A stretch of DNA of 64,000 nt from Elusimicrobia bacterium GWB2_63_16 (lineage in GTDB: Bacteria; Elusimicrobiota; Elusimicrobia; Elusimicrobiales; UBA9959). The stretch covers positions 1 through 64,000 of the forward strand of contig MGTZ01000020.1 in assembly GCA_001799715.1 (NCBI GenBank). Direction: 5' to 3'. This document shows positions 39,318 through 49,475 of this stretch, in pieces. Each line of letters begins with the position of its first letter. The stretch's first letter is position 1. The position numbers and the translations under genes are program-made. The notes under the pieces were generated by a model. The model saw only the letters and a list, made by a program, of their open reading frames with translations, was not told the DNA's origin and did not search any database.

Positions 39318-40757
39318 TTATTTCCTGCCGTCCTTGAGGAAGGCCAGGTAGCCCTTGTAGGCCATGTAGATGTCCAGCTTGCCGGCCAGCTCCATCGGCG
39401 CGTGCATGGAGAACAGGCCCACGCCGCAGTCCACCACCTGCATGCCGTAGCGGGCCATGAACTGCGCGATGGTGCCGCCGCCGCCCTGGTCCACCTTGCC
39501 CAGCTCGCCGGTCTGCCAGACCACGCCGTTCTTATCGAAGATGCGGCGTATATGGGCCATGAACTCGGCCGAGGCGTCGGAGGAACCCGACTTGCCGCGG
39601 CTGCCGGTGAACTTGGTCACGCAGACGCCGTGGTTGATGTGCGGCGTGTTGCGCTTGTCGGAGACCGAGGGGAACATGGGATCGAACAGCGCGTTGACGT
39701 CGGCCGACAGCATCCAGCTGTTGTGCAGCGCGCGCTTGAGGGTCAGCTCGCTGTAGGAGTCCGTGGTGAGGTTGAGCAGTTCCGCGGAAGCGTTCTCGAA
39801 GAGGTTGGAGGCCATGCCGGTGGCGCCGACGGAGCCTATCTCCTCCTTGTCGCAGAGCAGCACGCAGGAAGTGTATTCCGGCGTGCCCTTGAGGTCGAGG
39901 ATGGCCCGCAGGCCGGTCCAGGCGCAGACGCGGTCGTCGTGGCCGTAGCCCAGGATCATCGAGCGGTCCAGGCCGGCCTCGCGCGGCGCGGCGGCGGGTA
40001 CCAGCTCCAGCTCGGCCGAGAGGAAGTCGGCCTCGGTGACGCCGTATTTCTTGTGGAGGATGGAGAGGATGTTGTGCTTGACCTTCTCCTTCTTGTCCTT
40101 GTCGGAGGTCGGGATGGTGCCGGCCAGCACGTCCAGGCCCTCGCCGGTTATCGCTTCGCCGATGGTCTTCTTGTACTGGTCGGCCGCCAGGTGCGGCAGC
40201 AGGTCGGTGATGCAGAGCACCGGGTCGGCGGGGTCTTCGCCGATGGCGATCTTCACCTTCTTGCCGTCGGGTTTTACGAACACGCCGTGCAGCGCCAGCG
40301 GGATGGTGACCCACTGGTACTTCTTGATGCCGCCGTAATAATGGGTGTCGAACAGGGCCAGCTCGGAATTCTCGTAGAGCGGGTTCTGCTTGAGGTCGAT
40401 GCGGGGGGCGTCGGTGTGGCCGCCGACGATATGCATGCCTTCGGCGAGCGGCTTTTTGCCGACCACCACGGCCATCAGGGTCTTGCCCTCGCTGGAGCGG
40501 TAAACCTTGTCGCCGGGAACCAGCCTGGCGCCGGTCTTCTCGTACTGGCGCATGTCCTTGAAGCCGGCGGCTTCCAGCAGCAGGATGGCCTCGTCGCTGG
40601 CTTCGCGCTCGGTCTTGGCCTTGGTGATGTACTGCAGGTAGGCCTGGTTGACCTCCTCGCAGTGCTTCAGTTCGGCGGGGGAGATCTTTTCGTAGCCGTT
40701 CTTGGTGGCGTAGGTCAGCCCGGATGCGGGGGCGGTCTTCTTAGCGGTTTTTTTCAT
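39318..40757 (-). CDS. M18 family aminopeptidase
   Basis: HIVGGHTDAPRIDLKQNPLYE, GYGHDDRVCAWTGLRAI, CDKEEIGSVGATGM, MHAPMEL. Confidence 0.92.
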   Translation of the reverse strand: MKKTAKKTAPASGLTYATKNGYEKISPAELKHCEEVNQAYLQYITKAKTEREASDEAILLLEAAGFKDMRQYEKTGARLVPGDKVYRSSEGKTLMAVVVGKKPLAEGMHIVGGHTDAPRIDLKQNPLYENSELALFDTHYYGGIKKYQWVTIPLALHGVFVKPDGKKVKIAIGEDPADPVLCITDLLPHLAADQYKKTIGEAITGEGLDVLAGTIPTSDKDKKEKVKHNILSILHKKYGVTEADFLSAELELVPAAAPREAGLDRSMILGYGHDDRVCAWTGLRAILDLKGTPEYTSCVLLCDKEEIGSVGATGMASNLFENASAELLNLTTDSYSELTLKRALHNSWMLSADVNALFDPMFPSVSDKRNTPHINHGVCVTKFTGSRGKSGSSDASAEFMAHIRRIFDKNGVVWQTGELGKVDQGGGGTIAQFMARYGMQVVDCGVGLFSMHAPMELAGKLDIYMAYKGYLAFLKDGRK

Positions 40758-40836
40758 TTTATCCTCCAAAAGTTGCGCGGAACCGGGTTTTTGCCGGCCT
40801 TTACATATTACCATTTTGCTATCATTTAAGCCTCCG

Positions 40837-42045
40837 ATGAACGACAAAAAATACGCCAGGGGTGTGCTGCTGCTGGTTTTCGGCCTCAGCCTCTTCAATT
40901 ATATCGACCGGCAGGTGCTTTACGCGGTATTCCCGCTGATAAAGGCGGACCTGCGCCTCTCCGACGCGGAGCTGGGCTTCCTGGCCTCGTCGTTCATGAT
41001 AGTCTACATGTGCTTCGCGCCTTTCGTCGGCTATTTCGGCGACCGGGTGCGCCGGCCGCTGATCATAGGCGTCAGCGCTATCTTCTGGAGCCTCTCCACG
41101 CTGTTCAGCGGCCTGGTGAAGAACTACGGCCAGCTGATAGCCACCCGCTCCGCGGTGGGCATCGGCGAGGCGGGCTACGGCACCGTCTGCCCGTCTTTCC
41201 TGGCCGAGTGGTTCCCGCTGGAGCGCCGGGCGCGCGTCATGGCGCTGTACGCGCTGGCCATCCCCGCCGGCAGCGCCGTGGGCTACCTGCTGGGCGGTTT
41301 CCTGGGCCACCATTTCGGCTGGCGCAACGCTTTCTTCATCGTGGCCCTGCCCGGCATGCTGCTGGGCGTCATAGCGCTGTTCCTCAGGGAGACGCCCGAG
41401 AAGAACGCCCGCACCGAGCATATCGCCTTCTCCGGCTATTTCGCGCTGTTCAAGAACCGCACTTTCCTGCTGATCTGCCTGGCCCAGTCCATCGGCACCT
41501 TCTCCGTGGGCGGCCTGGCCGCCTGGATGCCCTCGTATTTCGTGCGCACCTTCGGCGTGTCGGTGGCCAAGGCGGGCTTCCTGTTCGGCGCCATCACCGT
41601 GGCGGCCGGCCTGCTGGGGAATTTCGCCGGCGGCTGGGCCGCGGACTGGCTGCACAAGCGCACCAAGCGCTCTTATTTCATAGTGGGCTATATGAGCTTC
41701 TTCCTGAGCATCCCGTTCGGCGTGGGGGCCATCATGGCCGACTCGCTGAACCTGTGCCTGGGCCTGATGTTCTGCGCCGAGTTCTTCGTCTTCGCCTACT
41801 CCGGCCCCTACCACGCCGCCATCGTGGAGGTAGTGCCGGTGACGATGCGCTCCATGGCCTTCGCCGTGGACATCTTCATCATCCACGCGCTGGGCGACGC
41901 GATCTCGCCGTTCCTGCTGGGCGTGGTCTCGGACGGCGCCGGCCTGCCGTTCGCCATGTTCCTGGCCATGATCTACCTGCTCGCGGGCGGCTTCATCTCG
42001 ATAGCCGCCGGCGAAGCTTATAAAAAGGACTTTCACGCCGCATGA
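40837..42045 (+). CDS. MFS transporter (spinster-like)
   Basis: LFNYIDRQVLYAVFPLIKADLRLSDAELGFLASSFM; 12-TM pattern. Confidence 0.9.
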   Translation: MNDKKYARGVLLLVFGLSLFNYIDRQVLYAVFPLIKADLRLSDAELGFLASSFMIVYMCFAPFVGYFGDRVRRPLIIGVSAIFWSLSTLFSGLVKNYGQLIATRSAVGIGEAGYGTVCPSFLAEWFPLERRARVMALYALAIPAGSAVGYLLGGFLGHHFGWRNAFFIVALPGMLLGVIALFLRETPEKNARTEHIAFSGYFALFKNRTFLLICLAQSIGTFSVGGLAAWMPSYFVRTFGVSVAKAGFLFGAITVAAGLLGNFAGGWAADWLHKRTKRSYFIVGYMSFFLSIPFGVGAIMADSLNLCLGLMFCAEFFVFAYSGPYHAAIVEVVPVTMRSMAFAVDIFIIHALGDAISPFLLGVVSDGAGLPFAMFLAMIYLLAGGFISIAAGEAYKKDFHAA

Positions 42046-42695
42046 ACCCACTGGACCTGGAGATAGTAAGAGAGACCGCCGACCTGGTGGTGGTGAACAA
42101 GCCCTCCGGCCTGCTGACCATGCCGGCGCGCGGCGACCTGGCCAAGGCCAAGCACCTCGTAGGGCTGCTGCACCAGCGCTTCGGACGGGTCTTCGTCGTT
42201 CACCGCCTGGACCGCGACGCCAGCGGCCTGATCATGTTCGCGCGCAACGAGGCCGCGCACCGCTACTATTCGGGCCTGTTCGAGACCCGCGAGGTGGAGA
42301 AGCATTACCTCGTGGTCGCCGAAGGGAAGGTGGCGGAGAAGCGCGGCGAGATCGACAAGCCCCTCAAGGAGCGCGGCTCGGGGCGCGTCTCGGTGGCTTT
42401 CGACGGCAAGGCCTCGGTCACGCGCTACGAGGTGCTGGAGCGGCACAAGACCGCGACCATCCTCGACGTGTCCATCGCCACGGGCCGGCGCCACCAGATC
42501 AGGGCGCATCTCTATTCCATCGGCAACCCCGTGCTGGGCGACAAGCTCTACGGCGACGCCGCCAAGCAGGCCAGGTACCCGCGGCTGATGCTGCACGCCT
42601 GGCGGCTGCGGTTCAACGACATGAAGACCGGCAAGCCGGTGCGCCTGGAGGCCGACCCGCCGAGGGATTTCATGGGCGTGCTGAAGGTGATATAA
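42042..42695 (+). CDS. RluA-family pseudouridine synthase
   Basis: VVNKPSGLLTMPARG, VHRLDRDASGLIMFARN, TGRRHQIRAHL; ATGA overlap with the MFS gene. Confidence 0.92.
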   Translation: MNPLDLEIVRETADLVVVNKPSGLLTMPARGDLAKAKHLVGLLHQRFGRVFVVHRLDRDASGLIMFARNEAAHRYYSGLFETREVEKHYLVVAEGKVAEKRGEIDKPLKERGSGRVSVAFDGKASVTRYEVLERHKTATILDVSIATGRRHQIRAHLYSIGNPVLGDKLYGDAAKQARYPRLMLHAWRLRFNDMKTGKPVRLEADPPRDFMGVLKVI

Positions 42696-42720
42696 TAAAG
42701 TCTGTACCTCTCACGCTTAA

Positions 42721-42743
42721 GGCATCCGCAAGGGTGCCTTTTT
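42721..42743 (+). terminator. Rho-independent terminator with GNRA tetraloop
   Basis: GGCATCC-GCAA-GGGTGCC-TTTTT. Confidence 0.85.
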
Positions 42744-42817
42744 GCTTGGCGGCGGCGCGGTGAAACTTTTCCGCCCCGGGCGCATCTTATATCACCGGGG
42801 CGACAAGGAGCGAGCAT

Positions 42818-43459
42818 ATGACATTCATGGACCAGCAGACCGCGGACGAAGTCAGGAAGCGCCTGGCCGAATTGCCGGCCGAGGTGAAGATCGTTTATTT
42901 CAAGGAGGCGCTGCTCTGCCAGACCTGCGGCCCCGCCGAGGATTTTTACAAGGAACTGGTCACGCTGTCGGACAAGGTCAAGCTCGAAGTGTACAACCGG
43001 GTGACCGACACGGAGAAGGCCGCCGCCTACGGCATAACGCTCAGCCCCGCCGCGGTCATAGAGGGCCCAAAGGGCGGCCGCGTGCGCTTCTACGGCATAC
43101 CGGCGGGCTACGAGTTCGTCTCGCTGCTCGAAGCTCTTAAAAATTCCGCTTCTCCCGCCACCGACCTGCAGCCGGAGACCGTGCAGGCGCTGGCCGGCGT
43201 GGCCAAGCCCGTGAACATCAAGGTGTTCGTCACGCCCACCTGCCCCTACTGCCCTTCGGCGGTGGTGCTGGCGCACAAGTTCGCCCTGCAGTCCCCGCAG
43301 ATCACCGCCGAGATGGTGGAGGCCAGCGAGTTCCAGGAGCTGGCGGCCAAATACGAGGTGTCCGGCGTGCCGCAGGTGGTGTTCAACGAGAAGGTCAGCC
43401 TGGTCGGCGCGCAGCCGGAGTCGGCCATGCTCAAGGCCGTGCTCGAGGCGGCCGTTTAA
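42818..43459 (+). CDS. Two-domain thioredoxin/glutaredoxin-like protein (protein disulfide oxidoreductase type)
   Basis: 213 aa; N-terminal CQTC and C-terminal TPTCPYCPSAV, SGVPQVVFNE. Confidence 0.85.
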   Translation: MTFMDQQTADEVRKRLAELPAEVKIVYFKEALLCQTCGPAEDFYKELVTLSDKVKLEVYNRVTDTEKAAAYGITLSPAAVIEGPKGGRVRFYGIPAGYEFVSLLEALKNSASPATDLQPETVQALAGVAKPVNIKVFVTPTCPYCPSAVVLAHKFALQSPQITAEMVEASEFQELAAKYEVSGVPQVVFNEKVSLVGAQPESAMLKAVLEAAV

Positions 43460-43473
43460 TTTCAGGAGGGAAT

Positions 43474-43680
43474 ATGATAACCAAGAACGTGGGGAATTTC
43501 GACAGGGTGGTCAGGATGGTGGCCGGCGCGTCGCTGGGTTTCGCCGCTTACAGCACGGGCGGCACGGCGGCCTATATACTGGCCGCGGCCGGCGTGATGG
43601 CCTTCGTCACCGGCCTGATAGGCTGGTGCGGCGTCTACACGCTGCTGGGCATCAATACCTGCACCGTAGACAAGCCCTAA
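43474..43680 (+). CDS. DUF2892-type small membrane protein
   Basis: MITKNVGNFDRVVRMVAGASLGFAAY...GWCGVYTLLGINTC. Confidence 0.85.
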   Translation: MITKNVGNFDRVVRMVAGASLGFAAYSTGGTAAYILAAAGVMAFVTGLIGWCGVYTLLGINTCTVDKP

Positions 43681-46600
43681 CTACCGGCCCGCCAGTTCTA
43701 TCGTCACGGCCGCTTCGGCCCCGCCCGACAGATAAGTCACTCTTATCTTCTGGCCGGGGCTGAATTTTTTCAGCTCCTCTGAATACGAGCGCAGGTCCTT
43801 TACGGCCGCGCCTTCCAATTTGATTATCACGTCTCCGGGCTTCAGGCCCGCCTTGTCGAGCGGCGAGCCAGGGGTGATGTCCTGCGCCCGCACGCCCTCG
43901 CCGGGGAAAGCGAAATCCGGGACCAGTCCGGTGGACGCCTTGCGGGGCGCCGAGGGGGCGGCTGCGGAGGGCGCGGCGCCGGCCGGCCTGGTGATGAACT
44001 CGGCGTCGCCGGCCAGGTAATCGGCTATCTCACGCGCGAACTCGGCGACCTTTACCATGCCCCGGCTGTCCAGCTTGTCGCTCGTGTCGGTGCTCTTATG
44101 ATAATCCGTGTGCGGGCCGCTGAAGAACTGCAGCGCGGGCAAGCCGGCCTCTATGAAGCTGGCCTGGTCGCTGGAGTCCAGGTCGGCGGCGGGGGCGTAG
44201 TCGTGCCCGGTGACGAAACCGGCGCCTCGCAGTATGTGCACCCACTTGTCGGAGGAGCCCGACCCGAGCGCGAGGATCTTGCCCGCGCCGAGCCGGCCTA
44301 CGGTGTCGAAGTTCAGCGCGGCGTTAACCTTCTCCCTCATGCCCGGCGCCAGCGCGGCCACGAAGGCCTTGGAGCCCTGCCGGCCCGCTTCCTCGCCGTC
44401 GAAGGCGGCGAAGATCACGGAGCGGGCGGGGGGAGCGGCGGCGTAATGGCGCGCCAGCTCCAGCAGCAGCGCCACGCCCGAGGCGTTGTCGTCGGCGCCG
44501 GGGAACGTCTCGCCGCCCGCTTGCGGCAAATGGTCGTAGTGAGCGCACAGCACCACGTACTCGTCGGGCCGCGAGGTTCCCTTTATCATCCCGACTATAT
44601 TCTCCCGGCCGGGGGGGCCGGCGCGCAGGGGGGAGGCGCCAAAGGGTTTCAGCCCGGCTTTTTTAAAAGCGGCTTCGATAAAGTCCCCGGCGCGCCTGTG
44701 GCCGGGGGTGCCGGGCGAGCGCCCTCCGGGCAGGGCCGCCAGGTGCCGGGCGTCGCCGGCCATGCGCTCCGCCGAGAAGGCGGACGGCAGCCAGGCCAGG
44801 GGCGCGCGGTCCGGGTAGGCGCGGGCGGCGGGGGCCTTGCTGCCCAGCGCGGCCGACAGCGGCGATGAAGAGACGGTCCAGACTCCGGAGGCCACCGAAT
44901 TCATATCCTTGTCGAAGACCAGCCAGGAGTACTTGCCGTAATGCGGCAGCTTGGCGGCCAGCAGGCGCAGCTTGTCCGTGTCGCCGGCGACCACCAGCGC
45001 GCCCGAGCGCGCGGGGTTGGCCGGGTTATAGGCCGCGAAGACGAAGGTGTGCCCGTCCCGGGCGAAGCGGCGGCCGCCCAGCGTGACGGTGTCCAGGCCG
45101 AAGGCCGCCCCGTAGGCGGCCAGGTCCTCTTCGAAATCCCTGGTCAGCAAATTCTCCGCCCCGAAGACCCAGTAGGAGTCCCCGGCGGGCGGCGCCGTGA
45201 CCGCCAGGTCGTCGGAGACCCGGGGCAGGTTGGACTTGTCCTTGGTCCAGACTTCGGCCAGGCCGAGCCAGGGGTCGCCGGCGGGGCCGGCCGGTACTAT
45301 GATGGCGGGCCTGGAGGCCCCGAGCAGCCGCGACAAGGTGGGGGGCGTCTCCAGCGGGCTCAGCCTCCGGAACAGGTCGAACTCCGGGTCTATCTCCAGC
45401 CGCAGCGGGCGCACGGCCGACGGGTAATGATAGGTTTCCGTCTTTTTGGTCATCGGCAGGCGCTTGAGCCTGGGCTCGTCCGCCCCTTCCAGGAAGACGG
45501 CGGCCGGCACTTCCAGCTCGTAAGCGGGGCCGGGCTGCGCCTGCTCCAGCGTGAATTCCAGCTCGTAGCCTTCCAGGCCGCGGGAAAGTTTAACGTTCTT
45601 CAGGCGCAGGTCGGGGGCCCCGGCGCGGGCGGTCCACTGGTCGAAGAAGGGCTTGAGCCGGCCCGGCCCGGAGACCCGCTCGAAGGCGGCGCGCAGGTCT
45701 TCGAAAGAGGCCGTGCGGAATTTGTTGGCGGCGTAGAAATCGCGCAGGCCGCGGGCGAAGCCCTGGTCGCCGAGCGCCTGCCGCAGCATGTGGTAGACCA
45801 GCATCATCTTGCCGTAGCCGACGGCCTCGGAGGCCGAGGAGTGGCGCGAGCGGAACTCCGTCAGCGGGAAGTCGGCGCCGCCGGAGACGTAGTCGGAATA
45901 CTTCTGCAGCGCCGCCATGCGGTAGTCGCGGCCCTTGCCGCGGTTCTCGGCTATCAGGTAGTCGGCCAGGTACGCCGTCAGTCCCTCGCACCAGTTCCCC
46001 GACGGGTAATCCACGAAAACGCCGTTGCCCCACCAGTTGTGCAGGATCTCGTGCGGGTAGGAGGAATTTATAATGAACGGCAGGCGTATCACCTTGCTCC
46101 CCAGCAGCGTGAAGGAGGGCATGCCGTAGCCGGTGTCCCAGAAATTCTCCACCAGCGCGAACTTGCCGTAGGGGTAGCGGCCGAGCAGTTCGGAATAAAG
46201 CTTTATGTACTTGGCAGTGGCGTCGAGGTAGCGCCCGGCCAGCGCGGGGTCCGGCTGAAGCAGGAAGGCCGCATAGGTCAAACCGCCCTCGCGCCGTTCG
46301 TACTCGGCGTAGCGGCCGCAGACCAGGGTGATCTCGTCCTGCGGCGCGCCGCTCTCCCAGACCTCTATGTTCCGGCCGCCGCGCGCGGAGCGGCGACCCC
46401 TGTCGCCGCCGGCTACCGAGGCGTAGGGGGCCGGCAGCGAAGTCTCCAGGCGGTAGGAGACCATACGGCCGGGGAAATGCGGGTACCAGCCGGAGGCCCC
46501 GGAGAGATAGCAGCCTTCGGGCGAAATTACGCCCGGGGTCTCCGAGAAGCTGCGCGCGTACTCCTGCGCCTGCTCGCCGGGGGCGTGAGCTATGCGTCCC

Positions 46601-46926
46601 TCGTAGTTCAGCGTGAAAGAGGCCGACGGTCTGGTCAGACGCAGGAGGTAGGCGGCCTCTACGCCGCCGGAGGAGGAGTTGATGCCGTAGCGGGCCGCGG
46701 CGTCCCCCGGCAGTTCCTCTACAACGCCGCCGGGGGAGGCGGGCCGCAGGCCCCTGTGCAGGGTGAAGACGAACTCGGCGGCCGGGGCCGGGAAGGTGAC
46801 CTTGTCCGACGCCTTTAGCAGTCCGTCCGCGGGGTGGAGCTCCGCCCTGAGGTCGTGGCGGAGGGCTTCGGCCGCGCGCGCGGGCGCGGCGGCCAGGAAA
46901 AAGCAGGCGAGGAGGAAAAATTTCAT
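43681..46926 (-). CDS. M1-like / M28 dual metallopeptidase fusion with C-terminal PDZ domain
   Basis: 1081 aa; HEILHNWWGN-x13-E (M1), CAHYDHL...GADDNASGVALLLELAR...FDGEEAG...SSDQASF...HTDYHKSTDTSDKLD (M28), PDZ 'ITPGSPLDKAGLKPGDVI'. Confidence 0.9.
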   Translation of the reverse strand: MKFFLLACFFLAAAPARAAEALRHDLRAELHPADGLLKASDKVTFPAPAAEFVFTLHRGLRPASPGGVVEELPGDAAARYGINSSSGGVEAAYLLRLTRPSASFTLNYEGRIAHAPGEQAQEYARSFSETPGVISPEGCYLSGASGWYPHFPGRMVSYRLETSLPAPYASVAGGDRGRRSARGGRNIEVWESGAPQDEITLVCGRYAEYERREGGLTYAAFLLQPDPALAGRYLDATAKYIKLYSELLGRYPYGKFALVENFWDTGYGMPSFTLLGSKVIRLPFIINSSYPHEILHNWWGNGVFVDYPSGNWCEGLTAYLADYLIAENRGKGRDYRMAALQKYSDYVSGGADFPLTEFRSRHSSASEAVGYGKMMLVYHMLRQALGDQGFARGLRDFYAANKFRTASFEDLRAAFERVSGPGRLKPFFDQWTARAGAPDLRLKNVKLSRGLEGYELEFTLEQAQPGPAYELEVPAAVFLEGADEPRLKRLPMTKKTETYHYPSAVRPLRLEIDPEFDLFRRLSPLETPPTLSRLLGASRPAIIVPAGPAGDPWLGLAEVWTKDKSNLPRVSDDLAVTAPPAGDSYWVFGAENLLTRDFEEDLAAYGAAFGLDTVTLGGRRFARDGHTFVFAAYNPANPARSGALVVAGDTDKLRLLAAKLPHYGKYSWLVFDKDMNSVASGVWTVSSSPLSAALGSKAPAARAYPDRAPLAWLPSAFSAERMAGDARHLAALPGGRSPGTPGHRRAGDFIEAAFKKAGLKPFGASPLRAGPPGRENIVGMIKGTSRPDEYVVLCAHYDHLPQAGGETFPGADDNASGVALLLELARHYAAAPPARSVIFAAFDGEEAGRQGSKAFVAALAPGMREKVNAALNFDTVGRLGAGKILALGSGSSDKWVHILRGAGFVTGHDYAPAADLDSSDQASFIEAGLPALQFFSGPHTDYHKSTDTSDKLDSRGMVKVAEFAREIADYLAGDAEFITRPAGAAPSAAAPSAPRKASTGLVPDFAFPGEGVRAQDITPGSPLDKAGLKPGDVIIKLEGAAVKDLRSYSEELKKFSPGQKIRVTYLSGGAEAAVTIELAGR

Positions 46927-47027
46927 ATGTAAGGATATACTATAATTTTCTGGTAAGGGCGAGGAACGCCGTATGCGCCGCCCGCCCGGCCGCGCCGCCG
47001 GGAGGTAAAACAGCGCGAGGAGATAAT

Positions 47028-48251
47028 ATGAAACAACAGAAAACCGCCCTTTTGCTGGTCATCGACGCCGTGGGCCTGTCCACGCTGGAGTACCTGCTTT
47101 CCAAGTATCCCGCCAAGGTGAAGCTGCCCAACCTCAGCCGGCTCGGGCTCGGCGACATCCTGCTCCCCGAATTCAAGAAGCGCCTCGGCAAGTCCGCCGG
47201 CAAAGCCTACGCGGCCCGCGTGGAGCAGGTCTCGGCCACCGCCGACAGCCTGGTAGGCCACCGCGAGATGATGGGCGTGGTGGACCACCGCACCTACGAC
47301 CTCTTCGACGACGGCTTTGACCGCAGGTACCTGGCCGCGCTGGAGAAGCGCATCGGCCGCAAGACCTTCTTCAACAAGATGGCGGGCGGCCTGGAGGCCA
47401 TCGAACTCAACGCCGTCGAGCACGAGCGCACCGGCAAGCCGATAGCCTACGCCAGCAAATGCGACCCGCTGATACAGCTGGCCATGAACGAGGCCGTGAT
47501 CCCGGTGCACGAGCAGCACAAGATCGCCGACACCGCCTTCGCGCTCGCGATGGAGATGGGCATACCGATCACCCGCGCCATCGCCCGCTCCTATGTCCGC
47601 AACTCCGCCGGCGAGATCATCCGCACCTCCAACCGCCACGACGCGGTGCTGCCCATCGGCCAGGACACCCTGGTGGATGTGCTGCACGAAAACTGCGTCT
47701 GGACCGTGGCCGTGGGCAAGACCAGCGACCTGGTCAACACCGCCTACCACGCCAAGGTCAAGCTCAACAAGGAGGTCTACCTGGACCCCGCCCTGGGCCT
47801 GCGCTTCGTGCACCCGAAGAAGAAGGACACCAACCCGTTCTCCATCCAGGGCACGATCAACGCGCTGCGCGCCGCGCACGCCGTCTACCGCCCGAAGGGC
47901 ACCTTCATCTTCACCAACCTCGTCGACACCGACAGCGTCTACGGCCATACCCGCGAGGTGGAGGGAGCGATAAAGTCGCTCGAGGAGATAGACCGCACGC
48001 TGCCGCTCATAGAGCGGCACCTTGAGAAGGGGGACCTGCTGGGCATCACCGCCGACCACGGCATGGTGCACCGTGAGGACTACGGCTACCACAACAACGA
48101 GCCGCTGCCGTTCATAGCCTGGCGCAAGGGCAGCGACCGGAAACTGGGCGGCCTGAAGACCGGCCTGATGCCCGGCCTGACGGACATAGGCAGCGTGTTC
48201 GCGCAGTACTTCGGCCTGCACGCCGAGTATAAGAAGATCGTGAAGAAGTAG
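47028..48251 (+). CDS. Phosphopentomutase-like metalloenzyme (alkaline phosphatase superfamily)
   Basis: LLLVIDAVGLSTLEYLL, SATADSLVGHREMMG, GITADHGMVHREDYGYHNNEPLPFIAW. Confidence 0.8.
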   Translation: MKQQKTALLLVIDAVGLSTLEYLLSKYPAKVKLPNLSRLGLGDILLPEFKKRLGKSAGKAYAARVEQVSATADSLVGHREMMGVVDHRTYDLFDDGFDRRYLAALEKRIGRKTFFNKMAGGLEAIELNAVEHERTGKPIAYASKCDPLIQLAMNEAVIPVHEQHKIADTAFALAMEMGIPITRAIARSYVRNSAGEIIRTSNRHDAVLPIGQDTLVDVLHENCVWTVAVGKTSDLVNTAYHAKVKLNKEVYLDPALGLRFVHPKKKDTNPFSIQGTINALRAAHAVYRPKGTFIFTNLVDTDSVYGHTREVEGAIKSLEEIDRTLPLIERHLEKGDLLGITADHGMVHREDYGYHNNEPLPFIAWRKGSDRKLGGLKTGLMPGLTDIGSVFAQYFGLHAEYKKIVKK

Positions 48252-48270
48252 GGGCAGCGCCGCCAATAAA

Positions 48271-48299
48271 AAAGACCGGGCCGCCCCGGTCTTTTTTTT
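48271..48299. terminator. Rho-independent terminator
   Basis: GACCGGG-CCGC-CCCGGTC flanked by A6 and T8. Confidence 0.9.
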
Positions 48300-48310
48300 G
48301 GGGGCCGGGT

Positions 48311-49435
48311 TTAGTGTTTGTATTCGGGGTCCACGAAGGCGCGGTAGGACTGCGGGGTCAGGGCGGCCCAGGTATACTTGTTGGCCGGGTTCCACAGCAC
48401 CCAGCTCTCGAGGTGGTTGAAGCGCGTGGCCATGATCTGCGCTCGCACCTCGGGGGCGCCGTAGGGCCAGCCCAGCGAGAAGTCCTGCAGGTAGGGGCGC
48501 AGCTTGGCGTAGTCCTTGCCCAGGCGGCCCATGGCGTCCCTGAGGCCGCGGTTGATCACCTTGAAGGGGCTGGCGTTGGGATGCTTGAGGTTGTACTCGC
48601 CGGGGTAGTAATGCGACGGGTACATCATGGGATAGACGAAGTCCGCGCCGGCCGCCAGTGTATTGATGTCCTGCCCTATTCCCATGTCGTCCTTGACCGT
48701 GGTGGTAAGGCCGAACACGTCGACGGAGATCTTGACCTTGTACGGGGCCAGCCGCTTGCGCGCGTAGGCCAGGAAATCGCGCAGGTTGTTGATGGAATTC
48801 TGCCTGTTGTGCGGCTTGGAGTAGCGGCACAGCGAGGTGTTGCCCTCGGAGGGGTAGCGGATATAATCGAACTGGATCTCCTCAAAGCCCAGCTTGGCGC
48901 AGCGCTCGGCGATGTCGAGCGTGTATTCCCAGACCTCGCGGCTGTAGGGGTCTATCCAGGTGGCGCCGTTGTTGCTGCGCCACAGGCCGCCGTTCGGGGT
49001 GCGCACGGCCAGGTCCTGGCGCGCTTTGGGCAGCACCTTGTCCTTGAACACTACTATGCGCGCCACGGTCAGCAGGCCGGCGTCCTTGAAATCCTTCAGC
49101 ATCTCCTCCGGCCTGGGGATGGCGGCCTGGTAGGAGCCGAACTTGTGCGCCTTGTCCACGCCGGGGAGGTAGACCTTGCCGTCGGTTTCCTTGACGGCGA
49201 TGACCACCGTATTGATGACCGAGGCCGAGATCTTCTTTATAAGTTCCTTCCTGAGCTTGGCCGAACCGGCGCCCCAGGAGGTAAGGTGTATGCCGCGTAC
49301 CCTGGGCTGTTCGAGCACCAGTTCGCGGATGGCGGAGGTGGAGAGCTGTACTTTGGCCGGTGCGGTGGAGACCGGCGCGGCGGCGCGAACGACAGGAGCG
49401 GACACGAGAAGCAGAGAAAGCGCTGTATAGAGCAT
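48311..49435 (-). CDS. Putative secreted glycoside hydrolase (DUF4015/GH13-like TIM barrel)
   Basis: VRGIHLTSWGAGS, VIAVKETDGKVYL, FEEIQFDYIRYPSEG, VDVFGLTT. Confidence 0.85.
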   Translation of the reverse strand: MLYTALSLLLVSAPVVRAAAPVSTAPAKVQLSTSAIRELVLEQPRVRGIHLTSWGAGSAKLRKELIKKISASVINTVVIAVKETDGKVYLPGVDKAHKFGSYQAAIPRPEEMLKDFKDAGLLTVARIVVFKDKVLPKARQDLAVRTPNGGLWRSNNGATWIDPYSREVWEYTLDIAERCAKLGFEEIQFDYIRYPSEGNTSLCRYSKPHNRQNSINNLRDFLAYARKRLAPYKVKISVDVFGLTTTVKDDMGIGQDINTLAAGADFVYPMMYPSHYYPGEYNLKHPNASPFKVINRGLRDAMGRLGKDYAKLRPYLQDFSLGWPYGAPEVRAQIMATRFNHLESWVLWNPANKYTWAALTPQSYRAFVDPEYKH

Positions 49436-49475
49436 ATAGTTATATTTTACAATTTACGGAGATAAAGGGGACGCT

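Noticed and set aside
38964-40829. 621-aa plus-strand ORF
   Set aside because: Antisense to asparaginase-like and M18 aminopeptidase genes, both with clear catalytic motifs.
44941-46818. 625-aa plus-strand ORF
   Set aside because: Antisense to the M1-M28 peptidase, which has intact zinc motifs.
46923-48830. 635-aa minus-strand ORF
   Set aside because: Out-of-frame over the DUF4015 gene and antisense to the phosphopentomutase-like gene; crosses a strong terminator.
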